From Pseudarthrobacter sp. NIBRBAC000502770 (lineage in GTDB: Bacteria > Actinomycetota > Actinomycetes > Actinomycetales > Micrococcaceae): a stretch of DNA of 64,000 nt. Positions 8,154 to 18,200 of the stretch are shown piece by piece. A program made the position numbers and the translations under genes. Numbering within the stretch: the stretch's first letter is position 1; each line of letters starts with the position of its first letter. The stretch is taken from contig NZ_CP041198.1 of the NCBI RefSeq assembly GCF_006517815.1, forward strand, positions 4,154,001 through 4,218,000, written 5' to 3'. Below the pieces are notes generated by a model. It was not told the origin of the DNA. It did no database searches and worked only from the letters and a program-made list of their open reading frames with translations.

Positions 8154-8178
8154 ACTGGTCTACCTACCAACGTGCGAG
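8135..8178. promoter_or_regulatory. 44-bp near-perfect palindrome, TetR operator
   Basis: The arms 8135-8155 and 8158-8178 are complementary over 21 bases with one mismatch (8142/8171), separated by TG. The inner 13 bases, TTGGTAGGTAGAC, pair perfectly. It ends ten bases before the tetR start and covers the Shine-Dalgarno region boundary, the position expected for autorepression by a TetR dimer or pair of dimers. The TAGGTAGAC..GTCTACCTA core resembles operators seen for TetR repressors that control neighbouring exporters. Confidence 0.85.
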
Positions 8179-8187
8179 GAGTGAACC

Positions 8188-8799
8188 ATGGCTGCAGCAG
8201 GCCTCCCAACCCAAGGCCTCCCGGCCCCGGCACGGCGCCCGGCCCGCGAGCTGCTGCTGGAAGCTGCCGCACGGCTTTTCTATGCCAACGGCGTCGCAGC
8301 CACCGGGATCGACACCATCACGGCCGAGGCCGGAGTGGCCAAAAAGAGCCTCTACAACAACTTCAGTTCCAAAGCGGAGTTGGTGGCCGCCTACCTGGAG
8401 GCCAGGCATGAGGAATGGCTGGGCCTGTACCGCCGGCGGCTGGAGACGGCGAAAACGCCGCGGGACCAGGCCCTGGCGGTCTTCGATGCCTACCTGGACC
8501 ACGCCAACTTCGCCTACCGGCACGGCTTCCGGGGATGCGGCCTGCTCAACGCCGCCGCGGAACTCCCGGCCGGCGATCCCGGGAGGGAAGCTGTGCGCCG
8601 CCACAAGGAGGAGGTCCAGGAGCTCCTGGCCGCGCATGTGGCGGGGTTGTTGCCGGGACGGGAAGAGCTGGCCCCCGCCACCGCGGCGCACCTGGCTTTC
8701 CTGCTCGAGGGTGCCATGGCCAGGGCCGGGCTGGAAGGCGATGACGGTCCGCTGAAGGAAGCCAGGAGCATTGCCGGGCACCTGCTGGACGCCCTGTGA
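8188..8799 (+). CDS. TetR/AcrR-family transcriptional regulator
   Basis: 203 residues. The N-terminal helix-turn-helix is clear: ARELLLEAAARLFYANGVAATGIDTI, then AEAGVAKKSLYNNFSSKAEL. The rest is an all-helical ligand domain. ATG at 8188 has GAGGAG seven bases upstream. The palindrome at 8135-8178 immediately precedes it. The stop codon overlaps the GTG start of the EamA transporter by four bases, so repressor and exporter are co-transcribed and probably co-regulated, with the transported compound or a mimic as inducer. Confidence 0.92.
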   Translation: MAAAGLPTQGLPAPARRPARELLLEAAARLFYANGVAATGIDTITAEAGVAKKSLYNNFSSKAELVAAYLEARHEEWLGLYRRRLETAKTPRDQALAVFDAYLDHANFAYRHGFRGCGLLNAAAELPAGDPGREAVRRHKEEVQELLAAHVAGLLPGREELAPATAAHLAFLLEGAMARAGLEGDDGPLKEARSIAGHLLDAL

Positions 8800-9875
8800 A
8801 CGTCACGCACCACCCCAAAGCCCAACTCCGGGGAGCAATGTGCGTGGTGGCGGCCTCCGTCCTTTGGGGCACCACCGGGACCGCGGCCACCTTCGCCCCC
8901 GGCGTGAGCCCGCTCGCCATTGGCGCCGTGGCCATGGGATTGGGCGGCCTGCTGCAGGCACTCTTCGCCGCACGGCACATCGCGGCCCAGGCGGGCAGCC
9001 TGCTCGGCCGGTGGCGCCTTGCGACGCTCGGTGCCGTGGCCGTGGCCGTCTACCCCTTGGCCTTCTACAGCTCCATGCACCTCTCCGGCGTTGCAGTGGG
9101 AACGGTCGTCTCAATCGGTTCCGCCCCTGTGGCGGCAGCCCTGATTGAACGCTTCGCGGACAGGAAACGGCTGGGCCGGCAATGGATCCTTGGGGCACTG
9201 CTGGGAGTCGGCGGCGCTGCGCTGCTCTCCTTCGCCGGGCACACGCCGGCAGGGCCTGCCCCAGCAGCAGCCGCACCGGCTGCTGCGGAAGCAGCCGCGG
9301 ATTGGAGTCCGACGGCGGGAATCCTCCTTGGCCTGCTGGCCGGCACAACCTACGCACTGTACTCCTGGACGGCGCACCGCCTGGCGGCCACCGGGGTCAC
9401 GTCCAGGGCTGCGATGGGGAGCATTTTCGGGCTGGGCGGACTCCTGCTGATGCCCGTCCTTGCGGTGACGGGCGGCCCGCTGCTGGAGTCCTGGGGCAAC
9501 GTCAGTGTGGGTGCCTACATGGCTGTGGTCCCCATGTTTGCCGGGTACCTCCTGTTCGGCTGGGGCTTGGCCCGGGTGGGGGCAAGCACCGCCACCGGCA
9601 TCTCCCTGCTGGAAACCGCGGTGGCAGCCGTCCTGGCCGTGCTGGTGGTGGGCGAAAGGCTCCCGGCACCCGGGTGGCTTGGCGCCGCCGTCGTCCTGGC
9701 CAGCCTGTTCATCCTGGCGCCGCGCCCCCGCCCGGCAAAAGTTCCAGCGGGGCAGCCGCGTGCTGCAGGACCTCCGGCGGCAGAATCAACCGGTGTGCTG
9801 CCGCCGGGCGCTCCGGGCCAGTACCGTGGGCCCCAGCAGCAGGCATGCCCCCAGCCCCAGCAGCAAAATCCCTAG
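8796..9875 (+). CDS. EamA/DMT-family membrane transporter
   Basis: 359 residues with two EamA repeats and about ten hydrophobic segments; SVLWGTTGTAATF near the N-terminus and LLETAVAAVLAVLVVGERLP near the C-terminus are the typical drug/metabolite transporter signatures. A Pro/Ala-rich insertion lies between the two halves around residues 150-168. The start is GTG, overlapping the tetR stop. The extreme C-terminus (Pro/Gln-rich, last 30 residues) overlaps the convergent DUF3040 gene by 90 bases. Predicted exporter in the cytoplasmic membrane; substrate unknown. Confidence 0.9.
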   Translation: MNVTHHPKAQLRGAMCVVAASVLWGTTGTAATFAPGVSPLAIGAVAMGLGGLLQALFAARHIAAQAGSLLGRWRLATLGAVAVAVYPLAFYSSMHLSGVAVGTVVSIGSAPVAAALIERFADRKRLGRQWILGALLGVGGAALLSFAGHTPAGPAPAAAAPAAAEAAADWSPTAGILLGLLAGTTYALYSWTAHRLAATGVTSRAAMGSIFGLGGLLLMPVLAVTGGPLLESWGNVSVGAYMAVVPMFAGYLLFGWGLARVGASTATGISLLETAVAAVLAVLVVGERLPAPGWLGAAVVLASLFILAPRPRPAKVPAGQPRAAGPPAAESTGVLPPGAPGQYRGPQQQACPQPQQQNP

Positions 9876-10082
9876 CACCACTGCCCCCGGCGCGGGGATC
9901 CCGGCCCCGGCGAGGATGAGCACCACGCCGATCAGGGCCGCCGCCATGCCCGGGAACAGGCCTGCAGGAAGACGACGTGCCGGATAGCCGGAGAGCAGTT
10001 CCATGGCCAGGTGGGGATCATCCACGATCAGCCCCATTTCCAGCTCCTTGAGCAGGCGTCGCTCCTCGTCGGACATTGGCAT
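9786..10082 (-). CDS. DUF3040 domain membrane protein
   Basis: 98 residues. The N-terminus MSDEERRLLKELEMGLIVDDP is the DUF3040 signature, a short amphipathic region that precedes two hydrophobic segments (about residues 44-62 and 66-84). The family is widespread in actinobacteria and unstudied. A Shine-Dalgarno-like AGGGG lies upstream of the ATG at 10082. Its 3' end overlaps that of the EamA gene tail to tail by 90 bases. Confidence 0.85.
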   Translation of the reverse strand: MPMSDEERRLLKELEMGLIVDDPHLAMELLSGYPARRLPAGLFPGMAAALIGVVLILAGAGIPAPGAVVLGILLLGLGACLLLGPTVLARSARRQHTG

Positions 10083-10177
10083 GGCAGGCCCCTGCTTCCC
10101 TGGGAGGCGGTTTCGGTATCAAACCGTAGGAGCCTTCTACCACTTAGTCAATAGTTTCAGCCGCCCCCGGGCTGCCC

Positions 10178-10714
10178 TCATGCCGGGACGTCGTAGCGCA
10201 GCTCATCGCCCACAACCCGGACTCCATGGGTGGGTACGTGGGGTACGGCCTTGCCGGGTGGCATGAGGTGTTTAACGGGCAGCCCGGCCAGCAGCACGCA
10301 ATGATCGGCGATGAGGCGGCGGTGGCAGCGCCACCAGAGGGTTTCGCTGCACATGATCGCTGTCCGGGCCACCTGGGATCCGGCCGCCAGTTCTGCAGCT
10401 GCCGCCAGGAAGTCTTCACTGCGCATGTAGCCGGCATAGGCTCGGAAAGAGTCATTCCGGAGGGCCGTGTCCGGGGAGTCCGGGAGCAGTTTGCGGAAGC
10501 CGCCCAGCCGTTTCTCCCAGCGGTAGCCGATCCCCGCCTCCGGAAGCCACACCGACAGGCGGTCCTTTCCGAAATGCGGATACTTGCGGCTGCCCGGGCC
10601 TATCCGGACATCTACCAGGGACGTCACGCCGGCGGTCTGCAGCAGCGCTGTGAAGTCCTCCTGGGATCCAGTGCCGTGGCCGATCGTGAACAGCGTCTCC
10701 ATCCCGGCCATCAT
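10178..10714 (-). CDS. DUF488 family protein
   Basis: 178 residues from the first of three close in-frame ATGs (10714, 10711, 10702); the conserved domain starts right after the third with ETLFTIGHGT. Hallmarks are LVDVRIGPGSRKYPHF, the aromatic WLPEAGI loop, and CSETLWWRCHRRLIAD, whose Cys, Glu and His residues are conserved across DUF488. The biochemical role of the family is not settled. It lies alone between DUF3040 and an aldo/keto reductase gene on the same strand. Confidence 0.85.
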   Translation of the reverse strand: MMAGMETLFTIGHGTGSQEDFTALLQTAGVTSLVDVRIGPGSRKYPHFGKDRLSVWLPEAGIGYRWEKRLGGFRKLLPDSPDTALRNDSFRAYAGYMRSEDFLAAAAELAAGSQVARTAIMCSETLWWRCHRRLIADHCVLLAGLPVKHLMPPGKAVPHVPTHGVRVVGDELRYDVPA

Positions 10715-10779
10715 AGGCAGGTGCGGCGCCGCCGTACCCGGCGCCGCCGCGTGGCGGGCGCCTGGCTCCGGGAAGCCGG

Positions 10780-11826
10780 CTAACGTCGTCGTAACTCCGC
10801 GAACTCGATGGATGGCACGATGGCGCCCGCGTCCCGCTCCACGAAGTTGGTACCCGGGGGCACCAGGTCGTCGATGGCGTCGAGTACCGTCTCGCCCAGC
10901 TGGACGTCGGCGGCGCGAAGGTACGCCTGGAGGTGTTCTTCGCTCCGCGGACCGATGATCACGCTGCTGATGGCGGGATGCGTCAGGGCAAACCCTACGG
11001 CCAGGTCCACCAGGGACAGCTCCAGCTTGTCTGCCAGGCGGGCCAGCGAATCCTTGGCCAGCAGCTTGCGCTCGCTGGTGGGCCCGGACATGTCGTACCG
11101 GCCGGGAAGCGTGTGCACCCGGGTGGCGGGCTGGCCGGATTCCAGGACGAAGCTGCCGGAAAGCCAGCCGCCTGCCAGGGGGCCGTACGCGAGGACACCC
11201 ACGCCATACTGTTGGGCAATCGGCAGTACGTCGCGCTCGTTGCCGCGGACCAGCATGGAATACGGAACCTGGTTGCCCATCGGCGGGATCAGGTGGTTGG
11301 TGGTGGCCAGCCACTGTGCTTCCACCAGTTGGGCCGGCGTGAACACCGAGGTGCCGTAGTACAGGATCTTGCCCTGGCGGATCAGGTCGTTCAAGGTGGT
11401 GATGGTTTCCAGGACGTCGGTGTTGTAGTCAGGCCGGTGTGCCTGGTAGAGGTCGATCCGGTCTGTCTGCAGCCGGCGGAGGCTGCCTTCCACGGCCTGG
11501 GTGATCCAGCGCCGCGAGTTGCCGGAGTGGGCCGGGTTGGGGCTCATCTGGCCATGGAACTTGGTGGCCAGGAAGACGTCGTCCCTGCGTCCCCGGAGTG
11601 CCCGCCCCACCACCTGCTCCGATTCGCCCTGCGAGTAGACGTCGGCGGTATCAACCGCGGTGATGCCGGCGTCCAGCGCCGCATGGATGATCCGGATGCT
11701 TTCCTCCGCGCCGGTAGGGGCACCCTGGCCGTTGCCGGTCCCCTCGCCGAAGTTCATGGTCCCCAAAGTGAGGGGGCTGATGGGGGTTCCCGACCGCCCG
11801 AACACGCGCAGTTCACTCAGGCTCAT
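10780..11826 (-). CDS. Aldo/keto reductase
   Basis: 348 residues, TIM-barrel AKR. FGRSGTPISPLTLGTMNFGEG at the N-terminus, catalytic Asp/Tyr in DTADVYSQGESE, Lys in FLATKFHG and His in YQAHRPD (where many relatives have H-H/R-P-D) are present. The start is ATG 11826 with GGAGGAGACC upstream; an ORF extension to 11868 begins with unlikely residues. NADPH-dependent reduction of aldehydes or ketones is inferred; the natural substrate is unknown. Confidence 0.88.
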   Translation of the reverse strand: MSLSELRVFGRSGTPISPLTLGTMNFGEGTGNGQGAPTGAEESIRIIHAALDAGITAVDTADVYSQGESEQVVGRALRGRRDDVFLATKFHGQMSPNPAHSGNSRRWITQAVEGSLRRLQTDRIDLYQAHRPDYNTDVLETITTLNDLIRQGKILYYGTSVFTPAQLVEAQWLATTNHLIPPMGNQVPYSMLVRGNERDVLPIAQQYGVGVLAYGPLAGGWLSGSFVLESGQPATRVHTLPGRYDMSGPTSERKLLAKDSLARLADKLELSLVDLAVGFALTHPAISSVIIGPRSEEHLQAYLRAADVQLGETVLDAIDDLVPPGTNFVERDAGAIVPSIEFAELRRR

Positions 11827-12003
11827 CTCCGGTCTCCTCCATTCAGTGGCCATGCCCTGGATCGTCACGACGCTACACAGATTCGGCAGGCCGGCACAGA
11901 TTTCCGTTTTAGTCCTTCTCTTTTCGTCGCACGGAGTAACCAGAGCAGCGGGGATGACGAATTGTGGCGCCCAAACAGCCGGAAACAGCGCTTATATTGA
12001 GGC

Positions 12004-12738
12004 ATGGGCACCCTCAATAACGATGAACCGTTCGTCCAGTTGCACGACCTCATCATCGGCAGCAGCAACGTTGCTGACTTCCTGTCCGAACTCTCGGCTG
12101 TTGCCGCGTCAACGCTCAGCGATGCCGCAGGCGTCTTCATCGAATGCGGGGTTACGCTCCGCCGCCGCAAGCGCAGCGCCACCATTGCCGGCAGCAGTGA
12201 ACGGGCAGCCGTGCTGGACAAACTGGAGCAGGTCCTCGGGGAGGGGCCGTGCATCGCATCCCTGGACGCCATGCAGCCAATGATCCTGTCCGACGTTGAG
12301 ACCGATACCCGGTGGCCCGAATACCAGAAAGTGCTGGCTGACAACGGGTGCCGCAGCGTGCTGGGAGTTCCCCTGGCGCTGGACGCCGACCAGGCCGCCG
12401 CGCTGAACTTCTTTGCCGCGGAACCCGGCGTCTTTGCCCCCAACGTCCTCCGCACGGCGGAGGGGTTTGCCGACCTCGCCGGCAGGGCGTTGAGGCTGGC
12501 CCTGCGGATCGCCGACGCCCAAAACCTGGCGGATGACCTGAAGGCCGCCATGGCGAACCGCACCACGATCGACCTGGCGTGCGGGGTGATCATGGCGCAG
12601 AACCGGTGTACCCAGGATGAAGCCATGGCCCTGCTCACCAAGGCCTCCAGCCACCGGAACCAGAAGCTGCGGGACCTGGCCGCTGAAGTCCTTGGCCGGG
12701 TGAGCGACGGGCCGGTGACCACGCACTTCGATCCGTAG
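12004..12738 (+). CDS. GAF and ANTAR domain-containing protein
   Basis: 244 residues. A GAF sensor domain occupies about residues 15-165 (LGEGPCIASLDAMQPMILSD, GCRSVLGVPLAL), followed by an ANTAR domain at about 175-235 (LKAAMANRTTIDLACGVIMA, QDEAMALLTKAS). ANTAR domains bind paired RNA hairpins to prevent transcription termination, and GAF-ANTAR proteins are common in Arthrobacter and mycobacteria. No ANTAR-type tandem hairpin was seen adjacent, so its RNA targets are elsewhere. It stands alone, upstream of malQ by 171 bp. Confidence 0.9.
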   Translation: MGTLNNDEPFVQLHDLIIGSSNVADFLSELSAVAASTLSDAAGVFIECGVTLRRRKRSATIAGSSERAAVLDKLEQVLGEGPCIASLDAMQPMILSDVETDTRWPEYQKVLADNGCRSVLGVPLALDADQAAALNFFAAEPGVFAPNVLRTAEGFADLAGRALRLALRIADAQNLADDLKAAMANRTTIDLACGVIMAQNRCTQDEAMALLTKASSHRNQKLRDLAAEVLGRVSDGPVTTHFDP

Positions 12739-12909
12739 CCGGCCGGATCCGCCCTCAAGCTTTTCCCCGCCCCGCTGCATGCTGCGTGGCTTTCGCCCCT
12801 GCGCCGCCCTGCAATAATCTGAACCAACGGTTGTGCGCGGGGGTGTGAGCGCCCGGCACGACAGGCAGCACTGTAAGTTCCGGGACCATCACAGACGAGG
12901 CGGACACCC

Positions 12910-15132
12910 ATGACGGAAGCAGACCAGCAGCACGCAGCACGGCCAACGATGCCCGAAGATCCTCCTGCCGCTGTCCCCGGGACGGTGGATCCGCACCTGC
13001 TGCAGCAGCTGGCCGACGCGCATGGCGTGGGTACGTCCTTCCAGGGCTGGGACGGCCTGCCGCACTCCGTCGCCGAGGGCACGCTGATCAAGGTACTTGC
13101 CGCGCTGGGGGTGGAGGCCCACACCAACCAGCACATCGAAGCCGCCCTCGCCGAGGTGGAACTGGCGCCCTGGCGGCGGATGCTGCCGGCCGCCGTCGTC
13201 ATCAAGCAGGGCGAACCGGCCCAGGTTCCGGTCCACGTGCGGGACGGTGCCACCGCGAGCCTCACCATCACCCTTGAAGGGGGAACCGGATCGCGGGAGG
13301 CGCTCCAGCAGGACATCTGGATCCAGCCCCGGGAGGTGGACGGCGTTTCCACCGGGCGTGCCACGTTCTCCCTGCCCGAGGACCTGCCTTTGGGGTGGCA
13401 CACCCTGCACGCGGAGTCGGAGGGTGCCGCGGCCACTGCCGCGCTGGTGGTCACGCCTGCCAGGCTGGACACGACCAAGCCCCTTGAGGACCGCCGCGGC
13501 TGGGGGCTGGCCACGCAGCTTTATTCGGTCCGGTCCAAGCGGTCATGGGGCATCGGCGACTTTGCGGATCTTGCGGACCTGGCGGCCGTCAGCGGCGCAC
13601 GCGGGGCCGACTATGTGCTGGTCAACCCGCTGCACGCCGCGGAGCCCGTCCCGCCCGTCCAGCCCTCGCCCTACTCGCCGTCCACCCGCCGGTTCTTCAA
13701 CCCCCTCTACATCCGGATCGAGGCTATCCCCGAGCTGGCATACCTCCGGCCACGGAAGCGCGCGGCCCTGGAAAAGCTGCACGAGGAGGTGGCCGGCCTG
13801 AACAGGGACGGCACCCGGCTGGACCGTGACGCCGTCTACGCGGCCAAGCTGCAGGCACTGGAGATGCTCTACCACACCCGGCGTTCGCCCTCCCGGCAGG
13901 CCGCCTTCGAGGAGTTTTGCCGCGTCTCCGGCCCCGGCCTGGACGATTTTGCGCTCTGGTCCGCCATCCGCGAAGACCTTGCTCCCGCCGATCCGTTGTG
14001 GACGGATCCGGAGTGCGCCATCGGAACACCGGCCGCGGAGGCATTGCGGGAGCAATTGGCGGACCGGATCGGGTTCCACCGCTGGCTGCAGTGGATCTGC
14101 GACGAGCAGCTGGAAAGCGCGCAGCAGGCGGCGCTCCGCTCCGGCATGCGGCTGGGCGTGGTGCACGACCTCGCAGTCGGCGTGGACCACAACAGTGCCG
14201 ACGCGTGGACACTGGGCCGTGTACTGGCCCCAAACACCAGCGTGGGCGCGCCGCCGGACATGTACAACCAACAGGGCCAGGACTGGGGCCAGCCGCCGTG
14301 GCACCCGGCCCGCCTGGCCGAAGCCGGCTACGAACCGTTCCGCAACATGCTGTCCAACGTGCTGCGCCACGCCGGCGGCATCCGCGTGGACCACATCCTG
14401 GGCCTGTTCCGGCTGTGGTGGATCCCCATCGGAAATGCGCCGGGGGACGGTGCCTACGTCCGGTACGACCACGAGGCCCTGATCGGCATCCTGGCCCTTG
14501 AGGCGCACCGTGCCGGCGCCGTGGTGATCGGGGAGGACCTGGGCACCTTCGAGCCCTGGGTGCGTGACTACCTCGCGGACCGCGGCATCCTGGGCACGTC
14601 CATCCTATGGTTCGAGTACGACGGCGATTCGCCCCTTGCGCCGGAAAAGTACCGTACACAGGCGCTCGCCAGCGTAAATACCCATGATCTTCCGCCCACG
14701 GCCGGCTACCTTGCCGGCGACCATGTGGGCCTGCGGAGCCGTCTTGGCCTGCTCGAGCGGTCCGAAGAGGAAGAGCGGGCCGAGCACAACGCATCCCTGG
14801 AGAAAATGTTCGCCATGCTGCGTGAACGGGGCTACCTCTCCGAGGGGACTGCTGCCGGGGCCGGCCAGCAGTCCGCGGAGGAGCACACCATCGAGGCGCT
14901 GCACCTCCTGCTGGCCCAGTCGCCGTCGGTATTGCTGGGCGTGGCGTTGGTGGACGCGGTGGGGGAGCGGCGGCTCCAGAACCAGCCCGGTACCACGGAA
15001 GCCCTGTATCCCAACTGGCAGGTTCCGCTGGGCGGCCCGGACGGCAGGCCGGTTTACCTTGACGACCTTCCCGGCAACAAGCGGTTCAACGCGCTGCTCG
15101 CCGCGGTGGAGGGATCCCTGCACGGATCCTGA
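12910..15132 (+). CDS. malQ: 4-alpha-glucanotransferase (amylomaltase)
   Basis: 740 residues, GH77. Actinobacterial MalQ carries an N-terminal extension of about 160 residues, as here, before the catalytic barrel beginning at RGWGLATQLYSVRSKRSWG. The nucleophile Asp is in GIRVDHILGLFRLWWIP, the acid/base Glu in VVIGEDLGTFEPWV and the third Asp in NTHDLPPTAGYL. It transfers maltodextrin chains between alpha-glucans in the cytoplasm and complements the secreted amylase encoded convergently next to it. It ends 18 bp before a strong hairpin. Confidence 0.95.
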   Translation: MTEADQQHAARPTMPEDPPAAVPGTVDPHLLQQLADAHGVGTSFQGWDGLPHSVAEGTLIKVLAALGVEAHTNQHIEAALAEVELAPWRRMLPAAVVIKQGEPAQVPVHVRDGATASLTITLEGGTGSREALQQDIWIQPREVDGVSTGRATFSLPEDLPLGWHTLHAESEGAAATAALVVTPARLDTTKPLEDRRGWGLATQLYSVRSKRSWGIGDFADLADLAAVSGARGADYVLVNPLHAAEPVPPVQPSPYSPSTRRFFNPLYIRIEAIPELAYLRPRKRAALEKLHEEVAGLNRDGTRLDRDAVYAAKLQALEMLYHTRRSPSRQAAFEEFCRVSGPGLDDFALWSAIREDLAPADPLWTDPECAIGTPAAEALREQLADRIGFHRWLQWICDEQLESAQQAALRSGMRLGVVHDLAVGVDHNSADAWTLGRVLAPNTSVGAPPDMYNQQGQDWGQPPWHPARLAEAGYEPFRNMLSNVLRHAGGIRVDHILGLFRLWWIPIGNAPGDGAYVRYDHEALIGILALEAHRAGAVVIGEDLGTFEPWVRDYLADRGILGTSILWFEYDGDSPLAPEKYRTQALASVNTHDLPPTAGYLAGDHVGLRSRLGLLERSEEEERAEHNASLEKMFAMLRERGYLSEGTAAGAGQQSAEEHTIEALHLLLAQSPSVLLGVALVDAVGERRLQNQPGTTEALYPNWQVPLGGPDGRPVYLDDLPGNKRFNALLAAVEGSLHGS

Positions 15133-15150
15133 GCAGCTGGTCAGGGAACG

Positions 15151-15190
15151 ATGGCCCCGCCACTTCCTCAAGCGGCGGGGCCATGGTGCT
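15151..15190. terminator. Hairpin terminator between malQ and the amylase gene
   Basis: Arms ATGGCCCCGCC (15151-15161) and GGCGGGGCCAT (15174-15184) pair perfectly around a 12-base loop and are followed on the plus strand by GGTGCTTTTT. It serves malQ and, read from the other side, may also end the convergent amylase transcript. Confidence 0.85.
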
Positions 15191-15202
15191 TTTTCCGCTG
15201 GC

Positions 15203-18200
15203 CTAGCCTGCGGTGATCACGTGGGTGACGTGGTCGTACCGGAAGGTGACCGGGCCGCCGTCGTGCTCAAACACGATGTTGGCCCCTGGCGTTGCGCCGC
15301 CGGCCCCGTAACTGGCGTCCCAGGACTTGTTGAGGGCCGCCTTGAACTCGTAGCTCCCTGCCGGCAGGTCCGGTACGGTGAGCTTCCAGACGAGGTCTGC
15401 CGGGTCCAGGGCCAGCTGGGCTTGCTGGCAGGCCGGCTCCCAGTCGGTGGCGCAGCCCAGCTCGCTGTCCATGCTTCCCGCCGCCGCCACGGCGGACGGC
15501 TGCTGTGAGGCGTAGACGGCGCTGAGCAGGTGCGTGCTGTTGTCGTAGCGGAAGGTGACTGGTCCGCCGGGATGGTCCAGCACGATGTTCTGGCCATTGA
15601 ACTGGCCGTCGGCACCGTAGTTTTCGTCCCAGCCGCCGTTGAGCGCTGCCTTGTATTCGTACTTCCCGGCCGGCAGGTCGGCGGTCAGCCGCCAGATGCG
15701 GTCCGCCGGGTCCAGGACCATCTTTGCCTGCTGGCATGTGGGATCCCACTGCGCCGTACAGCCCATGGCCTGGTTCAGTGATCCGGCCACAGTGACCGAA
15801 TCGGGTTGCGGGGCCTGGCCCACGGTGACGGTCCGGGTGCCGCTGGTGACGTTGAAGCCCGTGCCGGCCATGACGGCCCGGTATTGGACTTTCGTGCCGT
15901 CAGCCAGCGCGGAGACATCGTCGGTTGCCGAGTACACGGGCGACGACGAATCCGTGCCCACCGCCTTCCAGTTCCCGCCATTGACGCTGCGCTCGAAGGA
16001 CACGACGTTGCTCGCCTTCTCGGGATCGGCGGTGGCGCTCAGCTCAACTTTGCCTTCCACGCTGGTGCCTTCGGCGGGCTTCTGCAGGGTCAGGACGGGC
16101 GCGGGGACGCTGGCTTGGCGGCTCTGGCTGGTGGCGGTGTGGCCGCCGTTGTCCAGCACAGTGGCGCGGTACTCCAGGGGAGTGCCGGCGTCCAGGGCCG
16201 CGACGTCGTGGAACACCTGGTACGGGGCGGTGTCATCCGTGCCGATCGGCTGCCATTGGCCGCCGGCCGTCCGTGCTTCGAAGGTGACCTCATTGAACGA
16301 AGAACCGTCGACGTCGGCCGTCACGTTGATGCGCCCGTTGTCGCCCGGGGCTGCGGCCGGCTGCTGGAGGGCGACGGCGGGCGCAGCCTTCGAGTGCGGG
16401 ATCCGGCCTGCGGATTCGTAGACGACGGCGGAGAGCGGCGGCACGGTGACCGTCAGCTTGGCATCCTCCGAGGTTTTGGCCTCGTCGGGTCCTTCGCCGT
16501 AGATCCGCGTGTAGCTGCGCTTGGCGATGTAGGTGGGGATGGGGGCTGTCTGCGGCTGGGCGCTGTTGTTCAGCGCGACAACGTATTCGCGCTGGTCCTG
16601 GGCGTCCGTGCGGGAGAAGGCGTAGATACCGGGGCCATCCGAGGCGTAGCGGTGCTGGTGGGCGCCGTTCCGCAGTGCGGGGTGCTCCTTGGTCAGGGCA
16701 GCCAGCTCACGGATTTTGGCGTACAGCGGGTGGCTCGGGTTGAAGTTGTCCGTGGCGTGTGTGGCATCGGTGCCCAGCAGGTCGTCGTCAAGGTACTCCG
16801 GCACCTTGCTGGCGAAGAGCGTCTGGCGGGCGTCCTGGTCCCCGCCGGGGCCGGTGAAGCCCTGTTCATCGCCGTAGTAGACCACCGGGTTGCCGCGGGA
16901 GAAGTACATCAGCTCGTGGGCCAGTTCGTCGCGGGCAACCTTCTCGGCGTCGCTGGCTGCCGGGTTGTCCTGGCTGATGAAGCTGCCGATGCGGCCCATG
17001 TCATGGTTGCCCAGGAAAGTGGGGAGCTCGTAGACGTTTGAGTCGGCGTCGGTGTACCAGTCGTCTCCGGCGAAGAAGGTTTGCAGGGCCCCCGCGTCCT
17101 GGCTCTTGGATGCGAAGTTGCGGGCCGCGTCCTGGAAGGGGAAATCCAGGACTGCCTGCATCTTGTTGCGGGTGGTGAACTGCGAGGTGAAGCTCTTGCT
17201 TGTATCGAAGACCTCGCCGAACATGAAGAAATCGTCCTTGCCGTGCTCCTTGGCGTAGGTGAGGACATTGGGGCCGAATTCCTGCCAAAACTCGTTGTTC
17301 ACATGCTTCATGGTGTCGATGCGGAAGCCGTCCACGCCGAAATCGCCGATCCAGGACTTGTAGATGTCCTCCATGCCGTGCACCACTTTGGGGTTTTCGG
17401 TGAACAGGTCATCGAGGCCGAAGAAGTCCCCGTACATGGAGTCCTCGCCGGTAAAGGTGGTGTCGCCACGGTTGTGGTACAGGGTGGGGTCGTTCAGCCA
17501 GGCCGGGACTTTGAGGTTTTCTTCGCCCGGTGCCAGGACGGGCCTGTAGGGGAACGAGGTGTTCGCGTCCAGTTGGGGGAAGGCACCGGTGCCGGCGTAA
17601 TCGCGGTCGTCGAAGGGTTCGCCGGAAGCTGTTTTGTAGGGGACGGTGTCCTTGGACACGTAGCCCTTGCGGTCGCCTTCCTGGTAGCCGATGACGTCAG
17701 CGGTGTGGTTGGTGATGATGTCGAAGTACACCTTCATGCCGCGTGCATGGGCCTCGTTGATGAGGCCCTTCAGTTCGTCATTGGTTCCCAGGTGCGGATC
17801 GATCTGGGTGAAGTCGGTGACCCAGTAGCCGTGGTAGCCGGCAGACTTGTCCTCCGGCTGGACTGCCTTGTTCTTGAAGCTGGGGGTCAGCCAGATCGAT
17901 GTGGTGCCCAGGCCCTGGATGTAGTCGATCTTATTGCGGAGGCCGGCCAGGTCGCCGCCGTTGTAGAAGCCCTTCTTCGTGGGATCGAAACCGGAGACCA
18001 TGGGGTCGGGTCCCAGGCCGCCCTGGTCGTTTGCGGTGCTGCCGTTGCTGAAGCGGTCCGCCATGACGAAGTAGAAGTTTTCGTCGGTAACGGGACCGCG
18101 GAGCGAATGCAGGGCTCCTGCAGAGCCTTGGTTCTTGGTGCCGGGGTCCTTGGAACCCGGGCCGTTAGGGGCGGCATGGGCGGGGAGGACTGCAGCGGAG

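Noticed and set aside
11865..13514. 549-codon minus-strand frame across the GAF-ANTAR and malQ genes
   Set aside because: Ser/Arg-rich antisense frame; both plus-strand genes carry intact domains.
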